From Brevibacillus_F sp035644815 (GTDB taxonomy: Bacteria; Bacillota; Bacilli; Brevibacillales; Brevibacillaceae), in assembly GCA_035644815.1 (NCBI GenBank), contig DASQNU010000022.1, positions 1 to 8,174 of the forward strand: a DNA stretch of 8,174 nt. The letters run 5' to 3'. The position numbers were made by a program, and so were the translations under genes. Numbering within the stretch: the first letter of the stretch is position 1; every line of letters begins with the position of its first letter. Positions 1 through 6,273 of this stretch are shown here, in pieces. The notes below the pieces were generated by a model, which worked only from the letters and a program-made list of their open reading frames with translations, had not been told where the DNA came from and made no database searches.

Positions 1-43
1 CGACGGTGACGACCCGCTTGCGCATGATCTCTTCGATTCGCAT
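1..43 (-). CDS. acuB: AcuB, CBS-domain protein, N-terminal fragment
   Basis: The first 14 codons of a minus-strand gene run off the left edge and read MRIEEIMRKRVVTV. This matches the usual opening of a CBS domain (an x-x-I-M-x-x-x-V-x-T-V pattern) and resembles the N terminus of Bacillus AcuB. The start is ATG at 43-41. Its ribosome binding site, AAGGAGAGG, lies at about 49-57 and overlaps the acuA stop codon (58-56), so translational coupling with acuA is likely. AcuB is the second gene of acuABC in Bacillus; its biochemical role is not well defined, although CBS domains usually bind adenine nucleotides. With only 14 residues visible, the name rests mainly on the position directly after acuA. 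Confidence 0.75.
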   Translation of the reverse strand, partial: MRIEEIMRKRVVTV

Positions 44-55
44 GAAATCCTCTCC

Positions 56-688
56 TTAATAGAAAAAGCGATTCTGGAACCGCATCGCATCAAAAGCAGC
101 GATACTCTCTGACTTGACTCTTTTCCCGATCCTAGCCATCAGGCAATTAGCGGGATGGGAGCATATCTCGGGATCGTCGGTTGCCATCCAGGTCAGACCG
201 ACACTGCCCATTACCTTTTCCATGACCTTCCGATATTCCCATACATCCAGGCCCGTTCCTTTTAAGTCCCAATGCCAGTAATACTCAGTCGTGATGACGA
301 TATAATCTTCCATCGCATCATCAAGAAAAGCGACGTGCAGCAGCTGCTTGGCAACTCCACCTGCTCGTACTTTCGCGCTGACTTCGATGGCGCCGAGCTC
401 CAGGAGATCTTCCATTTGCGCCTGTGACCAACGTTCCATTGGATCCGGATGCAGGAACGTGGCATAGCCAAGGACCAGATCGCCATCCCGTGCAAGGATA
501 ATTCTACCTTCAGGTAAACCCGCAATTTCCACTAGTGCTTTCTGCTGTTGGTCGGGCGGACGAAACGCTTTTAGACCCTCGTCAAAACGCATCGCGGCAA
601 GCTGCTCTGGCAGGATAGGACCTTCGATCAAGAGCGATCTTCCGGCAACCTCGATCTCGCGTTGGTAAAACTGCTTCCTGTGAATCAT
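56..688 (-). CDS. acuA: AcuA, GNAT acetyltransferase acting on acetyl-CoA synthetase
   Basis: This 210-residue protein has the same length as Bacillus subtilis AcuA as I recall it, and matches it closely over long stretches (for example LIEGPI near 20-25, AFRPP at 41-45, ALVEIAGLPEGRII at 51-64 and TEYYWHWDLKG at 134-144). In B. subtilis AcuA uses acetyl-CoA to acetylate a lysine of acetyl-CoA synthetase AcsA and so switch it off; the deacetylase AcuC reverses this. The GNAT acetyl-CoA-binding motif is visible around 98-117, including R108-A-G-G-V-A113, an R-x-x-G-x-A pyrophosphate-binding loop. The ATG at 688-686 is preceded by AGGTGG with a 9-base gap. acuB follows with its ribosome binding site overlapping this stop codon. 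In B. subtilis acsA is divergent and adjacent; here the upstream neighbour is a PBP gene in the same direction, separated by a terminator. Confidence 0.95.
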   Translation of the reverse strand: MIHRKQFYQREIEVAGRSLLIEGPILPEQLAAMRFDEGLKAFRPPDQQQKALVEIAGLPEGRIILARDGDLVLGYATFLHPDPMERWSQAQMEDLLELGAIEVSAKVRAGGVAKQLLHVAFLDDAMEDYIVITTEYYWHWDLKGTGLDVWEYRKVMEKVMGSVGLTWMATDDPEICSHPANCLMARIGKRVKSESIAAFDAMRFQNRFFY

Positions 689-689
689 A

Positions 690-703
690 AGGTGGTTCCA
701 CCT
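690..703 (-). promoter_or_regulatory. Palindrome covering the acuA ribosome binding site
   Basis: The bases just before acuA form a 6+6 inverted repeat with a 2-base centre, read on the minus strand as AGGTGG-AA-CCACCT. The left half is the Shine-Dalgarno sequence itself and the right half ends one base before the start codon. As RNA it could form a 5-bp hairpin with a 4-base loop and hide the ribosome binding site. It could also be the operator of a dimeric DNA-binding protein. The repeat is seen; either function is inference. Confidence 0.5.
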
Positions 704-728
704 CGTTTAATCAGTCATATTACTTTCC

Positions 729-757
729 ATTATAACGGACTGAGTACCTATTCAGCC
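729..757 (-). promoter_or_regulatory. Probable acuAB promoter
   Basis: A perfect TATAAT (734-729 on the minus strand) lies between the PBP terminator and acuA, about 40 bases before the start codon. At 17-bp spacing the -35 hexamer would be GGCTGA (757-752), a poor match, so activation or another sigma preference is possible. I looked for a CcpA cre site, expected for an acu operon, and found no convincing match. Confidence 0.45.
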
Positions 758-808
758 GTTATTGATATGACAAATTTTTGCCGGGTGAGTAACGGTCTAG
801 AATCATTG

Positions 809-842
809 AAAAAACCCACACAGCGAATACATGCCGTGTGGG
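809..842 (-). terminator. Rho-independent terminator of the PBP gene
   Basis: On the minus strand a 10-bp stem (arms 842-833 and 824-815, one G-U pair) with an 8-base loop is followed by six U (814-809). It lies 15 bases after the PBP stop codon and separates the PBP transcript from acuA. The plus strand has no T run, so it works in one direction. Confidence 0.9.
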
Positions 843-856
843 GGGGAAAGGAAAGC

Positions 857-3800
857 CTATTCAGCTGATATACCGTTGAGCTGCTGGCCTTGTGGAGATT
901 CGCCATAGCTGTTTACTGCTGTGACATAATACCAGCCATTCGGGTCAAGCACCTCATGGGTGTAATTGTTATCTGCCACGGTCTCCAGCAGCACAAAGCC
1001 ATTGACCGGATCTGGTGTGTAATAGACATTGTAGCCGATTACTTGTTCAGCGGAAGGGTTCTCCTTCCACAGCAGCCTGATGCCGCTGTCCACCTTTTTC
1101 AGCCTCAGATTCTTGACTGCGGAAGGCACTGCTGCTTGAGGCGGCTCAGATTCCGAAGAAGTAGGATCTCCGGGTTCTTCCTGCCCGTCTGGTTCGTCTG
1201 TCTGAATCTGGTCGCCATCCGGATTGTTCGGCAATGTTTCCGGGAGCGTCCAACTGCTTGTGCCTGCTGTAGAGGCGATGGCAGATGGGGAGGATTCCTG
1301 GCCGGCAACATCCACCGCGGTGATGTAGTAGCCTGATTCGGTTAGCGATGCGGCAGAATCCGTGTACGTAAGGGTGAGTGGATCTTTGACGGTTGCCAGA
1401 TGTACAAATCCGTTCTCCACACTGGCCCGATAGATTCGATAGCCCAAGAGATCGGGCTCCGCACCGGACTTCCAAGAAAGCACGATATTGTTACCGGAAC
1501 GACTGATCGCGACGTTTGTTGGAGCTGTCGGTGCGCCCGGTTGATCCGTCCGAGGATCTTCAATTTCCGGCAGACGTTGATCCCAGTCGGGAGGACGTGT
1601 TCCTGCCTTGCTGTTCTTGCTCTTGATCTGTTCAGAAGAAAGCGTCAATGGTTCCGGACTTTTGAAGAAGATGCCTTCCGAGACGAAATCCGACGGTGTA
1701 GACTCTTTCGCAAGATAACGGTTGTCACCGACAACGACCACTCTGGCTTTTTGGTGGGTGTCGTCTACTTTCGTCGGGATAAACTGACGATTGAACAGAT
1801 CGGTGATCAAGTGGTTCGCTTGCTTGGAGAGTTCGCTAGGCAAAAGACCCGATTTGCTGTCTACCGTCATCGTAGTGATCCCTTGCGGCTTCGGGAACGC
1901 TGCCGTAGGCGAAGAGAGATCCGGCCTTTTCTCGATGACCTGCTGCATGACTTTGCCCCAGACCGTCATCGGGCGATATTTCTCCGAATCGGGCATGGGA
2001 TACGGCTCATCAAAGCCAACCCAGACGCCCATCGAAAGCTCAGGCGTATAACCAACGAAGACAAGGTCGTTGGAACCATTGGTTGTTCCGGTTTTTCCTG
2101 CCACGTCGATGCTGCGCGGCACGTATTTGCGAATATGTGCACCCGTACCGGAATTGACAACGGTACGCATCATATCGGTGATCAGGTAGGCCGTCTGCTC
2201 ACTGAAAACCGGCATCGGTTGAATCTCATGCTGGTAGATCACTTTTCCAGTGCTGTCCTCGATTCGTTCAATCATATACGCATCGATGAAGGAGCCGTGG
2301 TTGGCAAACGTTCCGTAGGCATTGGTAAGTTCTTCGATCGTCAAGCCGTAGCTGAGACCGCCGATGGCGCCGGTTGCCGCATAATTGTCGCTTTCGACAA
2401 GGGTGGTGATCCCCATTTTTTTCACGTATTCAAGCGCAGTTGGAATGCCGACTTTGAGATAAGTCTTGATGGCAGGGATATTCCATGATTGCCGCAGTGC
2501 TTCGCGGGCGCTGAGGATCCCGTGATACTTGTAGTCCCAGTTGACCGGCAGATGGCTTCCTTGTGTGCCGTCAGCAAGCAGCAACGGGGAATCATCGATC
2601 GGTGACCCAGGCTGCAGGATACCAAGCTCCAGCGCCGGGGCATAAGCTGCTATCGGTTTCATCGAGGAGCCAGGCTGACGAGGTACGGTCGCATGGTTTG
2701 TCTGCTCGATATTAAAGTCACGTCCGCCGATCATCCCCAAAATGGCGCCGGTCTTGTTATGAATCAGCATGGAACCGACTTCTTCCAATGCATTTTCAAT
2801 CTTTTCCGTTTTTCCGTTGGAGCGGCGGACCGTATAGGTTCTGTTTTTGCCAAAGTTTTTGGGATCTTTTGCGACTCCGTTCATGATCTGCTGAACGTCC
2901 TTGTCGATGGTCGTATAAATCTTGTAGCCATTGCGCAAGACTTCGCGACGCTGATCCTCGATCAGTTGGCGATATTCATTCTTGCCAACGGTCGATTTGT
3001 CCCGTCCTTCTTGTTCCAGATGAGCATCAACTAAGGCGGTAGCGGCACGCTCCTCAATCTCCATCATGAGATGGTCGATGGTCCGACTCGTTGGCGGCTT
3101 GGCCAATGCCATCTTTAAATCGCCATGGAGCGCTTCGTCATACTGGGCTTGGCTGATGAAGCGGTTTTCCATCATCCGGTCCAACACCATCTTTTGCCTT
3201 TCTTTTCCGCGTTCATAGCCGGCCTTGGAAAACGGATTATAGTTTCCAGGGTTCTGAATCATACCGGCCAGATAAGAGGCTTCACCAAGCGTGATATCCT
3301 TTACGTCCTTGTCGAAAATTCCTTTGGCAGCCGCTTGGACACCATAAATATTGGAGCCGCTGGCGCTTTTTCCGAAATAGATTTCATTCATGTACGCTTC
3401 CAGGATCTGATCCTTGGAAAACATCCGCTCGATTCGCAAGGCTGTAAAGATTTCCTTTGCCTTCCGTTTGTGGCTGACTTCCGGAGACAGGATCGTCAGC
3501 TTGACGAGCTGCTGGGTCAGCGTACTTCCCCCGGTAACGACGGGCTGATTCGTAAAGTCCTGATAAGCTCCGCGCAGGGTAGAAGTCGGTGATACGCCCT
3601 TATGCGTGAAAAAATGCCGGTCTTCTGTTGCGATGATCGCGTTGATGAGATGCGGAGATACATCCGCGCGTTTGACCAGGCGGCGATCTTCATCAGGTGT
3701 TCGCATTTGAGCAAGCAAGGTATTGTCTTTGTAATAGACAAAGCCCGTCAAGTCAAAGCTAAAGATCTTTTTATGTATCTCGTCATAGCTGCGCACAGGC

Positions 3801-3973
3801 TCGTCCCGTACGAGAGAGGCGACATATCCAGTCAGGATGCCTCCAGCAGCAAAGATGCCCATACCTCCAAACAACAGCGCCACTTTCAGAAGCAGAAAAA
3901 ATGCATTTCTCCGATTTTTGGGGCGACGTTTTGTTTTGGAAGAATCCGAGGCAGGCGATTGGTTGTTTGCCAT
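857..3973 (-). CDS. Class A (1A family) penicillin-binding protein with two C-terminal FN3 domains
   Basis: This 1038-residue bifunctional enzyme polymerises lipid II into glycan strands and cross-links their peptides on the outer face of the membrane. In order: a basic cytoplasmic tail (KTKRRPKNRR, 13-22); a membrane anchor at about 23-55; a GT51 glycosyltransferase at about 85-265 with catalytic E117 in EDRHFF, GGSTLTQQ at 148-155 and EIYFG at 197-201; and a transpeptidase with S436-S-M-K439 (serine nucleophile), S496-W-N498 and K627-T-G-T630. All catalytic motifs are intact. Then come two fibronectin type III repeats (about 814-903 and 948-1036) joined by an acidic Pro/Asp/Glu linker (911-947). 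The frame stays open upstream to an ATG at 4045, but a TATAAT box at 4009-4004 lies inside that extension and there is no ribosome binding site there. I therefore use ATG 3973, preceded by a G-rich site (3990-3985). I do not assign a paralogue name (PonA, PbpF or PbpG type). Confidence 0.93.
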   Translation of the reverse strand: MANNQSPASDSSKTKRRPKNRRNAFFLLLKVALLFGGMGIFAAGGILTGYVASLVRDEPVRSYDEIHKKIFSFDLTGFVYYKDNTLLAQMRTPDEDRRLVKRADVSPHLINAIIATEDRHFFTHKGVSPTSTLRGAYQDFTNQPVVTGGSTLTQQLVKLTILSPEVSHKRKAKEIFTALRIERMFSKDQILEAYMNEIYFGKSASGSNIYGVQAAAKGIFDKDVKDITLGEASYLAGMIQNPGNYNPFSKAGYERGKERQKMVLDRMMENRFISQAQYDEALHGDLKMALAKPPTSRTIDHLMMEIEERAATALVDAHLEQEGRDKSTVGKNEYRQLIEDQRREVLRNGYKIYTTIDKDVQQIMNGVAKDPKNFGKNRTYTVRRSNGKTEKIENALEEVGSMLIHNKTGAILGMIGGRDFNIEQTNHATVPRQPGSSMKPIAAYAPALELGILQPGSPIDDSPLLLADGTQGSHLPVNWDYKYHGILSAREALRQSWNIPAIKTYLKVGIPTALEYVKKMGITTLVESDNYAATGAIGGLSYGLTIEELTNAYGTFANHGSFIDAYMIERIEDSTGKVIYQHEIQPMPVFSEQTAYLITDMMRTVVNSGTGAHIRKYVPRSIDVAGKTGTTNGSNDLVFVGYTPELSMGVWVGFDEPYPMPDSEKYRPMTVWGKVMQQVIEKRPDLSSPTAAFPKPQGITTMTVDSKSGLLPSELSKQANHLITDLFNRQFIPTKVDDTHQKARVVVVGDNRYLAKESTPSDFVSEGIFFKSPEPLTLSSEQIKSKNSKAGTRPPDWDQRLPEIEDPRTDQPGAPTAPTNVAISRSGNNIVLSWKSGAEPDLLGYRIYRASVENGFVHLATVKDPLTLTYTDSAASLTESGYYITAVDVAGQESSPSAIASTAGTSSWTLPETLPNNPDGDQIQTDEPDGQEEPGDPTSSESEPPQAAVPSAVKNLRLKKVDSGIRLLWKENPSAEQVIGYNVYYTPDPVNGFVLLETVADNNYTHEVLDPNGWYYVTAVNSYGESPQGQQLNGISAE

Positions 3974-4003
3974 ATAGAGTACGACCCCCCATTTATCGAC
4001 CCA

Positions 4004-4035
4004 ATTATACCATATCTGCCAAAGGTGGGATACAA
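4004..4035 (-). promoter_or_regulatory. PBP gene promoter with extended -10
   Basis: The minus strand carries TGG-TATAAT (4012-4004), an extended -10 element. The best -35 candidate, TTGTAT (4035-4030), sits 20 bp away, longer than optimal, so the extended -10 probably carries most of the recognition. Transcription would start near 3997, giving a leader of about 24 bases before ATG 3973. Confidence 0.65.
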
Positions 4036-4061
4036 GAAGTGACATGTGGAGAGGCGTCTAA

Positions 4062-4091
4062 TTGACACGGGTGTGACGAGTATGTTACAAA
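4062..4091 (+). promoter_or_regulatory. tyrS promoter
   Basis: A consensus -35 TTGACA (4062-4067) is followed after 18 bp by TACAAA (4086-4091), which is preceded by TG at 4083-4084, making an extended -10. The predicted start is near 4098, just ahead of the T-box leader. It is divergent from the PBP promoter, with start sites roughly 100 bp apart. Confidence 0.75.
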
Positions 4092-4097
4092 TAAAGC

Positions 4098-4349
4098 TAG
4101 TATGTGAAGATGAAGAAATTGGCATGGAAAGATGAAAGTAGCCAAGCATGAAGCAGTGAATGGAAAGAGAGCTGGTGGTCGGTGAAAACCAGCGCTAGTG
4201 CTTGCGTGAAATACACGTCTCGAGCTGCCGGGTGATGCCGGACGGAACAGGCCGTTATCCTGACGAGCGGAAAAGGCACTTTCATGCCTTTTCAACTAGG
4301 GTGGTACCGCGAGAAACATCTCGTCCCTATTGGGGATGGGATTTTTTTT
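4098..4349 (+). ncRNA. Tyrosine T-box riboswitch (tyrS leader)
   Basis: This leader senses uncharged tRNA-Tyr and controls read-through into tyrS. Stem I has a base helix (AGATG 4130-4134 with CGTCT 4216-4220), a specifier loop with the conserved AGTA box (4137-4140) facing GTGAAATACA, and a helix CAAGCA (4143-4148) with TGCTTG (4199-4204). Its top hairpin GCTGGT/ACCAGC (4171-4194) carries the GNUG-type loop GGTG. The specifier codon is TAC (Tyr) at 4212-4214, followed by A as usual. Next is a short stem (4228-4231 with 4238-4241). The Stem IIA/B pseudoknot pairs ACGG 4242-4245 with CCGT 4252-4255, and CAGG 4248-4251 with CCTG 4259-4262. Stem III is AAAAGGCA/TGCCTTTT (4271-4292). The T-box motif AGGGTGGTACCGCG is at 4298-4311. 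The pairings were worked out by eye; the T-box motif, specifier codon and downstream tyrS agree. Confidence 0.95.
4298..4349 (+). terminator. T-box antiterminator / terminator switch
   Basis: Two folds compete. Terminator: ATCTCGTCCC (4318-4327) pairs with GGGATGGGAT (4333-4342), loop TATTG, followed by eight T (4342-4349). Antiterminator: AGGG (4298-4301) pairs with CCCT (4325-4328) and CGAG (4310-4313) with CTCG (4320-4323). This leaves the bulge TGGTACCG, whose UGGU pairs with the NCCA end of uncharged tRNA. The left terminator arm is shared, so the folds exclude each other. Confidence 0.93.
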
Positions 4350-4385
4350 ATGCCATTTTTTTGAGAAAAAGGAGTGGAAACAGGT

Positions 4386-5648
4386 ATGGAACAAAAAAAG
4401 AAGCACGCACTGACCCCGGAGCAAACCCAGGAAGTTGAGCGCCAACTTTCCATTCTGCGCCGCGGCACAGTAGAGATCATTCCTGAGGAAGAGCTGCGCA
4501 AAAAGCTGGAGCGCTTTGTCGTGACAGGAAAGCCGCTGAAAATCAAGCTGGGGCTGGATCCATCCGCACCTGATATTCATGTGGGACACACCGTTGTGCT
4601 CCAAAAAATGCGTCAATTTCAAGAGCTGGGGCACCATATCCAGCTGTTGATCGGGGACTTTACCGGACGAATCGGCGACCCTACTGGAAAATCGGAAACC
4701 CGCAAGCAATTGAGTGAGGAGCAAATCCAAATCAACGCGAAAAGCTATGTCGAGCAATTCGGCAAAGTGCTGGATACCGAAAAAGTGGAAGTTGTTTTTA
4801 ACTCCACATGGCTCGCTCCGATGACTTTCGCGGATGTCGTGCAGCTGGCTGCGAAAACAACCGTGGCGCGCATGATGGAGAGAGATGATTTCGAGAAACG
4901 GTTCAAGAATGAACAGCCGATCTCGGTCCATGAATTCTTCTATCCGCTGATGCAAGGCTACGATTCAGTCGCGCTCGAATGCGACGTGGAGCTGGGCGGA
5001 ACAGACCAGAAGTTCAATCTGTTAATGGGCCGACAATTGCAAAAAGAGTACGGTCAAGAGCAGCAAGTGGTAATGATGATGCCTCTGCTTGAAGGTCTCG
5101 ACGGTGTGCAAAAAATGTCCAAGAGTCTGGGCAACTACATCGGTGTCAATGAACCGCCGAATGAGATCTATGGCAAATCCATGTCGATTCCAGATGAATT
5201 GATGATGCGCTATTACGAATTGGCGACAGATCTTTCTCCAGAAGAATTGGAGGAGCTGCGCAAGGGCATAGCGGACGGTACGGTTCATCCGCGCGATGCG
5301 AAAATGAAGCTGGCGAAGACCTTTGTCCGCATGTTCCACGGTGAAGCGGAAGCGGAAGAAGCCGAGAACTATTTCAAGACAGTCTTCCAGCAACGGGCGT
5401 TGCCTACTGATCTGCCGGAGGTCACCCTTGACAAGGCGGCCTATGAAAACGGTGAGGCCAACATCGTCAATTTGATCTTTGATCTGAAGCTGGCAGATTC
5501 GAAAGGCGATGCACGCCGCAGCGTACAACAAGGTGCGGTCAAGGTTAATGAAGAGAAAATCGCAGATATCAATGCGAGTATATCGCTTGCTGATGACATG
5601 GTCGTGCAGGTAGGAAAGCGGAAGTTCGCGAAAATCAAACTAAGCTAG
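4386..5648 (+). CDS. tyrS: Tyrosyl-tRNA synthetase (TyrZ-like type)
   Basis: This 420-residue class I synthetase charges tRNA-Tyr with tyrosine in the cytoplasm. The Rossmann-fold catalytic domain (about 50-260) shows HVGH at 65-68 and KMSKS at 243-247, with tyrosine-pocket segments GYDS (191-194) and GGTDQ (204-208). An S4 RNA-binding domain closes the protein (about 356-420). The KMSKS form and the HVGHTVVLQKMRQFQ context resemble B. subtilis TyrZ rather than B. subtilis TyrS, whose signature is KFGKT. A GTG at 4374 is in frame but overlaps the AAGGAG ribosome binding site (4369-4374), so ATG 4386, 11 bases downstream, is preferred. The gene is controlled by the T-box leader ahead of it and ends at a strong terminator. 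Confidence 0.97.
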   Translation: MEQKKKHALTPEQTQEVERQLSILRRGTVEIIPEEELRKKLERFVVTGKPLKIKLGLDPSAPDIHVGHTVVLQKMRQFQELGHHIQLLIGDFTGRIGDPTGKSETRKQLSEEQIQINAKSYVEQFGKVLDTEKVEVVFNSTWLAPMTFADVVQLAAKTTVARMMERDDFEKRFKNEQPISVHEFFYPLMQGYDSVALECDVELGGTDQKFNLLMGRQLQKEYGQEQQVVMMMPLLEGLDGVQKMSKSLGNYIGVNEPPNEIYGKSMSIPDELMMRYYELATDLSPEELEELRKGIADGTVHPRDAKMKLAKTFVRMFHGEAEAEEAENYFKTVFQQRALPTDLPEVTLDKAAYENGEANIVNLIFDLKLADSKGDARRSVQQGAVKVNEEKIADINASISLADDMVVQVGKRKFAKIKLS

Positions 5649-5674
5649 TATAAATAGAGTGTTCAGCAAAGGCA

Positions 5675-5716
5675 AAAGTCCGTATCTCTCAATGAAAAGA
5701 GATGCGGACTTTCTTT
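5675..5716 (+). terminator. tyrS terminator
   Basis: A 15-bp stem (5675-5689 with 5698-5712, one G-U pair) with an 8-base loop is followed by CTTT, which continues the T-rich tail begun in the stem. It lies 26 bases after the tyrS stop. The outer A/T pairs would also give U residues on the opposite strand, but no gene runs that way here. Confidence 0.85.
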
Positions 5717-5741
5717 ACATATTTTCCCACAGCGTTATAAT
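5714..5741 (+). promoter_or_regulatory. Promoter of the DinB-like gene
   Basis: TTTACA (5714-5719, 5 of 6 consensus) and a perfect TATAAT (5736-5741) are separated by 16 bp. The -35 box begins in the T tail of the tyrS terminator, so the two signals are tightly packed. The predicted start near 5748 gives a leader of about 28 bases. Confidence 0.7.
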
Positions 5742-5775
5742 ATACAAAAACCATGATGTAAAGGGAGTGGGTCAT

Positions 5776-6246
5776 ATGAAAGCATGGATCGATGCGTATT
5801 TGCATGGGGAAGAGCGGTTGCGTGCAGCTATCGCAGGTCAATCGGAGGAGGAACTGCGGTTCAAGCCGGCACCTGGGAAATGGAGCATACATGAGATTAT
5901 CATCCATGTTGCAGATGCTGAGCTAGTCGGGATTCAACGCATGAAAAAAGTTCTTGCGGAGGAACGGCCTTTGCTTACTTCCTATGGCCAGGATTTATGG
6001 GCCCATTCACTGCATTATGACAAGCAAGATCGCGAGCAGAGCCTCACGCTGTTCAAAATGATGCGAGAAAGTATGCGTCCGATTCTCGAAAATCTGACGG
6101 ATGAACAGGGGCAACGGATCGGCTTGCATGATGAAGCGGGGGAACTGAGCTTCCGGCAGCTGCTGGAACGTTACGTCAACCATGTGGAGGATCATTTGGC
6201 CCAAATCGAACGTGTTAAAAACGCCTTTCAACAAAGCAAGGCGTAA
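5776..6246 (+). CDS. DinB/YfiT-like superfamily protein, putative metal-dependent enzyme
   Basis: This 156-residue protein has the DinB_2 layout: a four-helix bundle with a three-histidine metal site. The likely ligands are H44 (in IIHVADAE), H136 and H140 (in NHVEDHLAQIE, an H-x3-H pair). The segment KPAPGKWSIHEI (30-41) is typical of the family. Members include bacillithiol- or mycothiol-dependent transferases and putative hydrolases; the substrate here cannot be read from sequence. The frame is open back to 5659, but that stretch crosses the tyrS terminator and this gene's own promoter. The start is therefore ATG 5776, after GGGAG (5763-5767) with an 8-base gap. It has its own promoter and is convergent with the hypothetical gene to its right. 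Confidence 0.85.
   Translation: MKAWIDAYLHGEERLRAAIAGQSEEELRFKPAPGKWSIHEIIIHVADAELVGIQRMKKVLAEERPLLTSYGQDLWAHSLHYDKQDREQSLTLFKMMRESMRPILENLTDEQGQRIGLHDEAGELSFRQLLERYVNHVEDHLAQIERVKNAFQQSKA
6217..6244 (-). terminator. Terminator of the 106-residue gene, inside the DinB-like coding end
   Basis: On the minus strand ACGCCTT (6244-6238) pairs with AAGGCGT (6227-6221) around a 10-base loop, followed by four U (6220-6217) after the last stem base. It lies 30 bases past the stop of the minus-strand gene and inside the last codons of the convergent DinB-like gene. The plus strand has no T run after the stem. Confidence 0.6.
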
Positions 6247-6273
6247 AGAGAATGTAAGATAGATTGAGAAAGC

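Noticed and set aside
740..800. Possible CcpA cre site upstream of acuA
   Set aside because: The CG-centred positions (around 757-758 and 792-793) mismatch the cre consensus at several conserved positions on both sides.
1400..2488. 362-codon open frame on the plus strand opposite the PBP gene
   Set aside because: It lies wholly antisense to the transpeptidase and tail-encoding part of an intact PBP whose motifs are all preserved. The translation is rich in Arg, Cys and His, as expected for an antisense shadow, and I saw no promoter for it.
4061..4080. ACAC-GG-GTGT inverted repeat in the tyrS promoter spacer
   Set aside because: Only four bases pair on each side and the symmetry does not extend. 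This is too short to claim an operator, and the T-box already explains tyrS control.
4374..4385. GTG start four codons upstream in tyrS
   Set aside because: The GTG overlaps the AAGGAG ribosome binding site, so ribosomes positioned there would start at ATG 4386 instead.
4296..4955. 219-codon open frame on the minus strand over the T-box and tyrS start
   Set aside because: It is antisense to tyrS and the riboswitch; both are clearly real on the plus strand and the antisense translation resembles nothing.
5659..5775. 39-codon N-terminal extension of the DinB-like protein
   Set aside because: The extension spans the tyrS terminator hairpin and the gene's own promoter. A good ribosome binding site sits before ATG 5776, where the family similarity begins.
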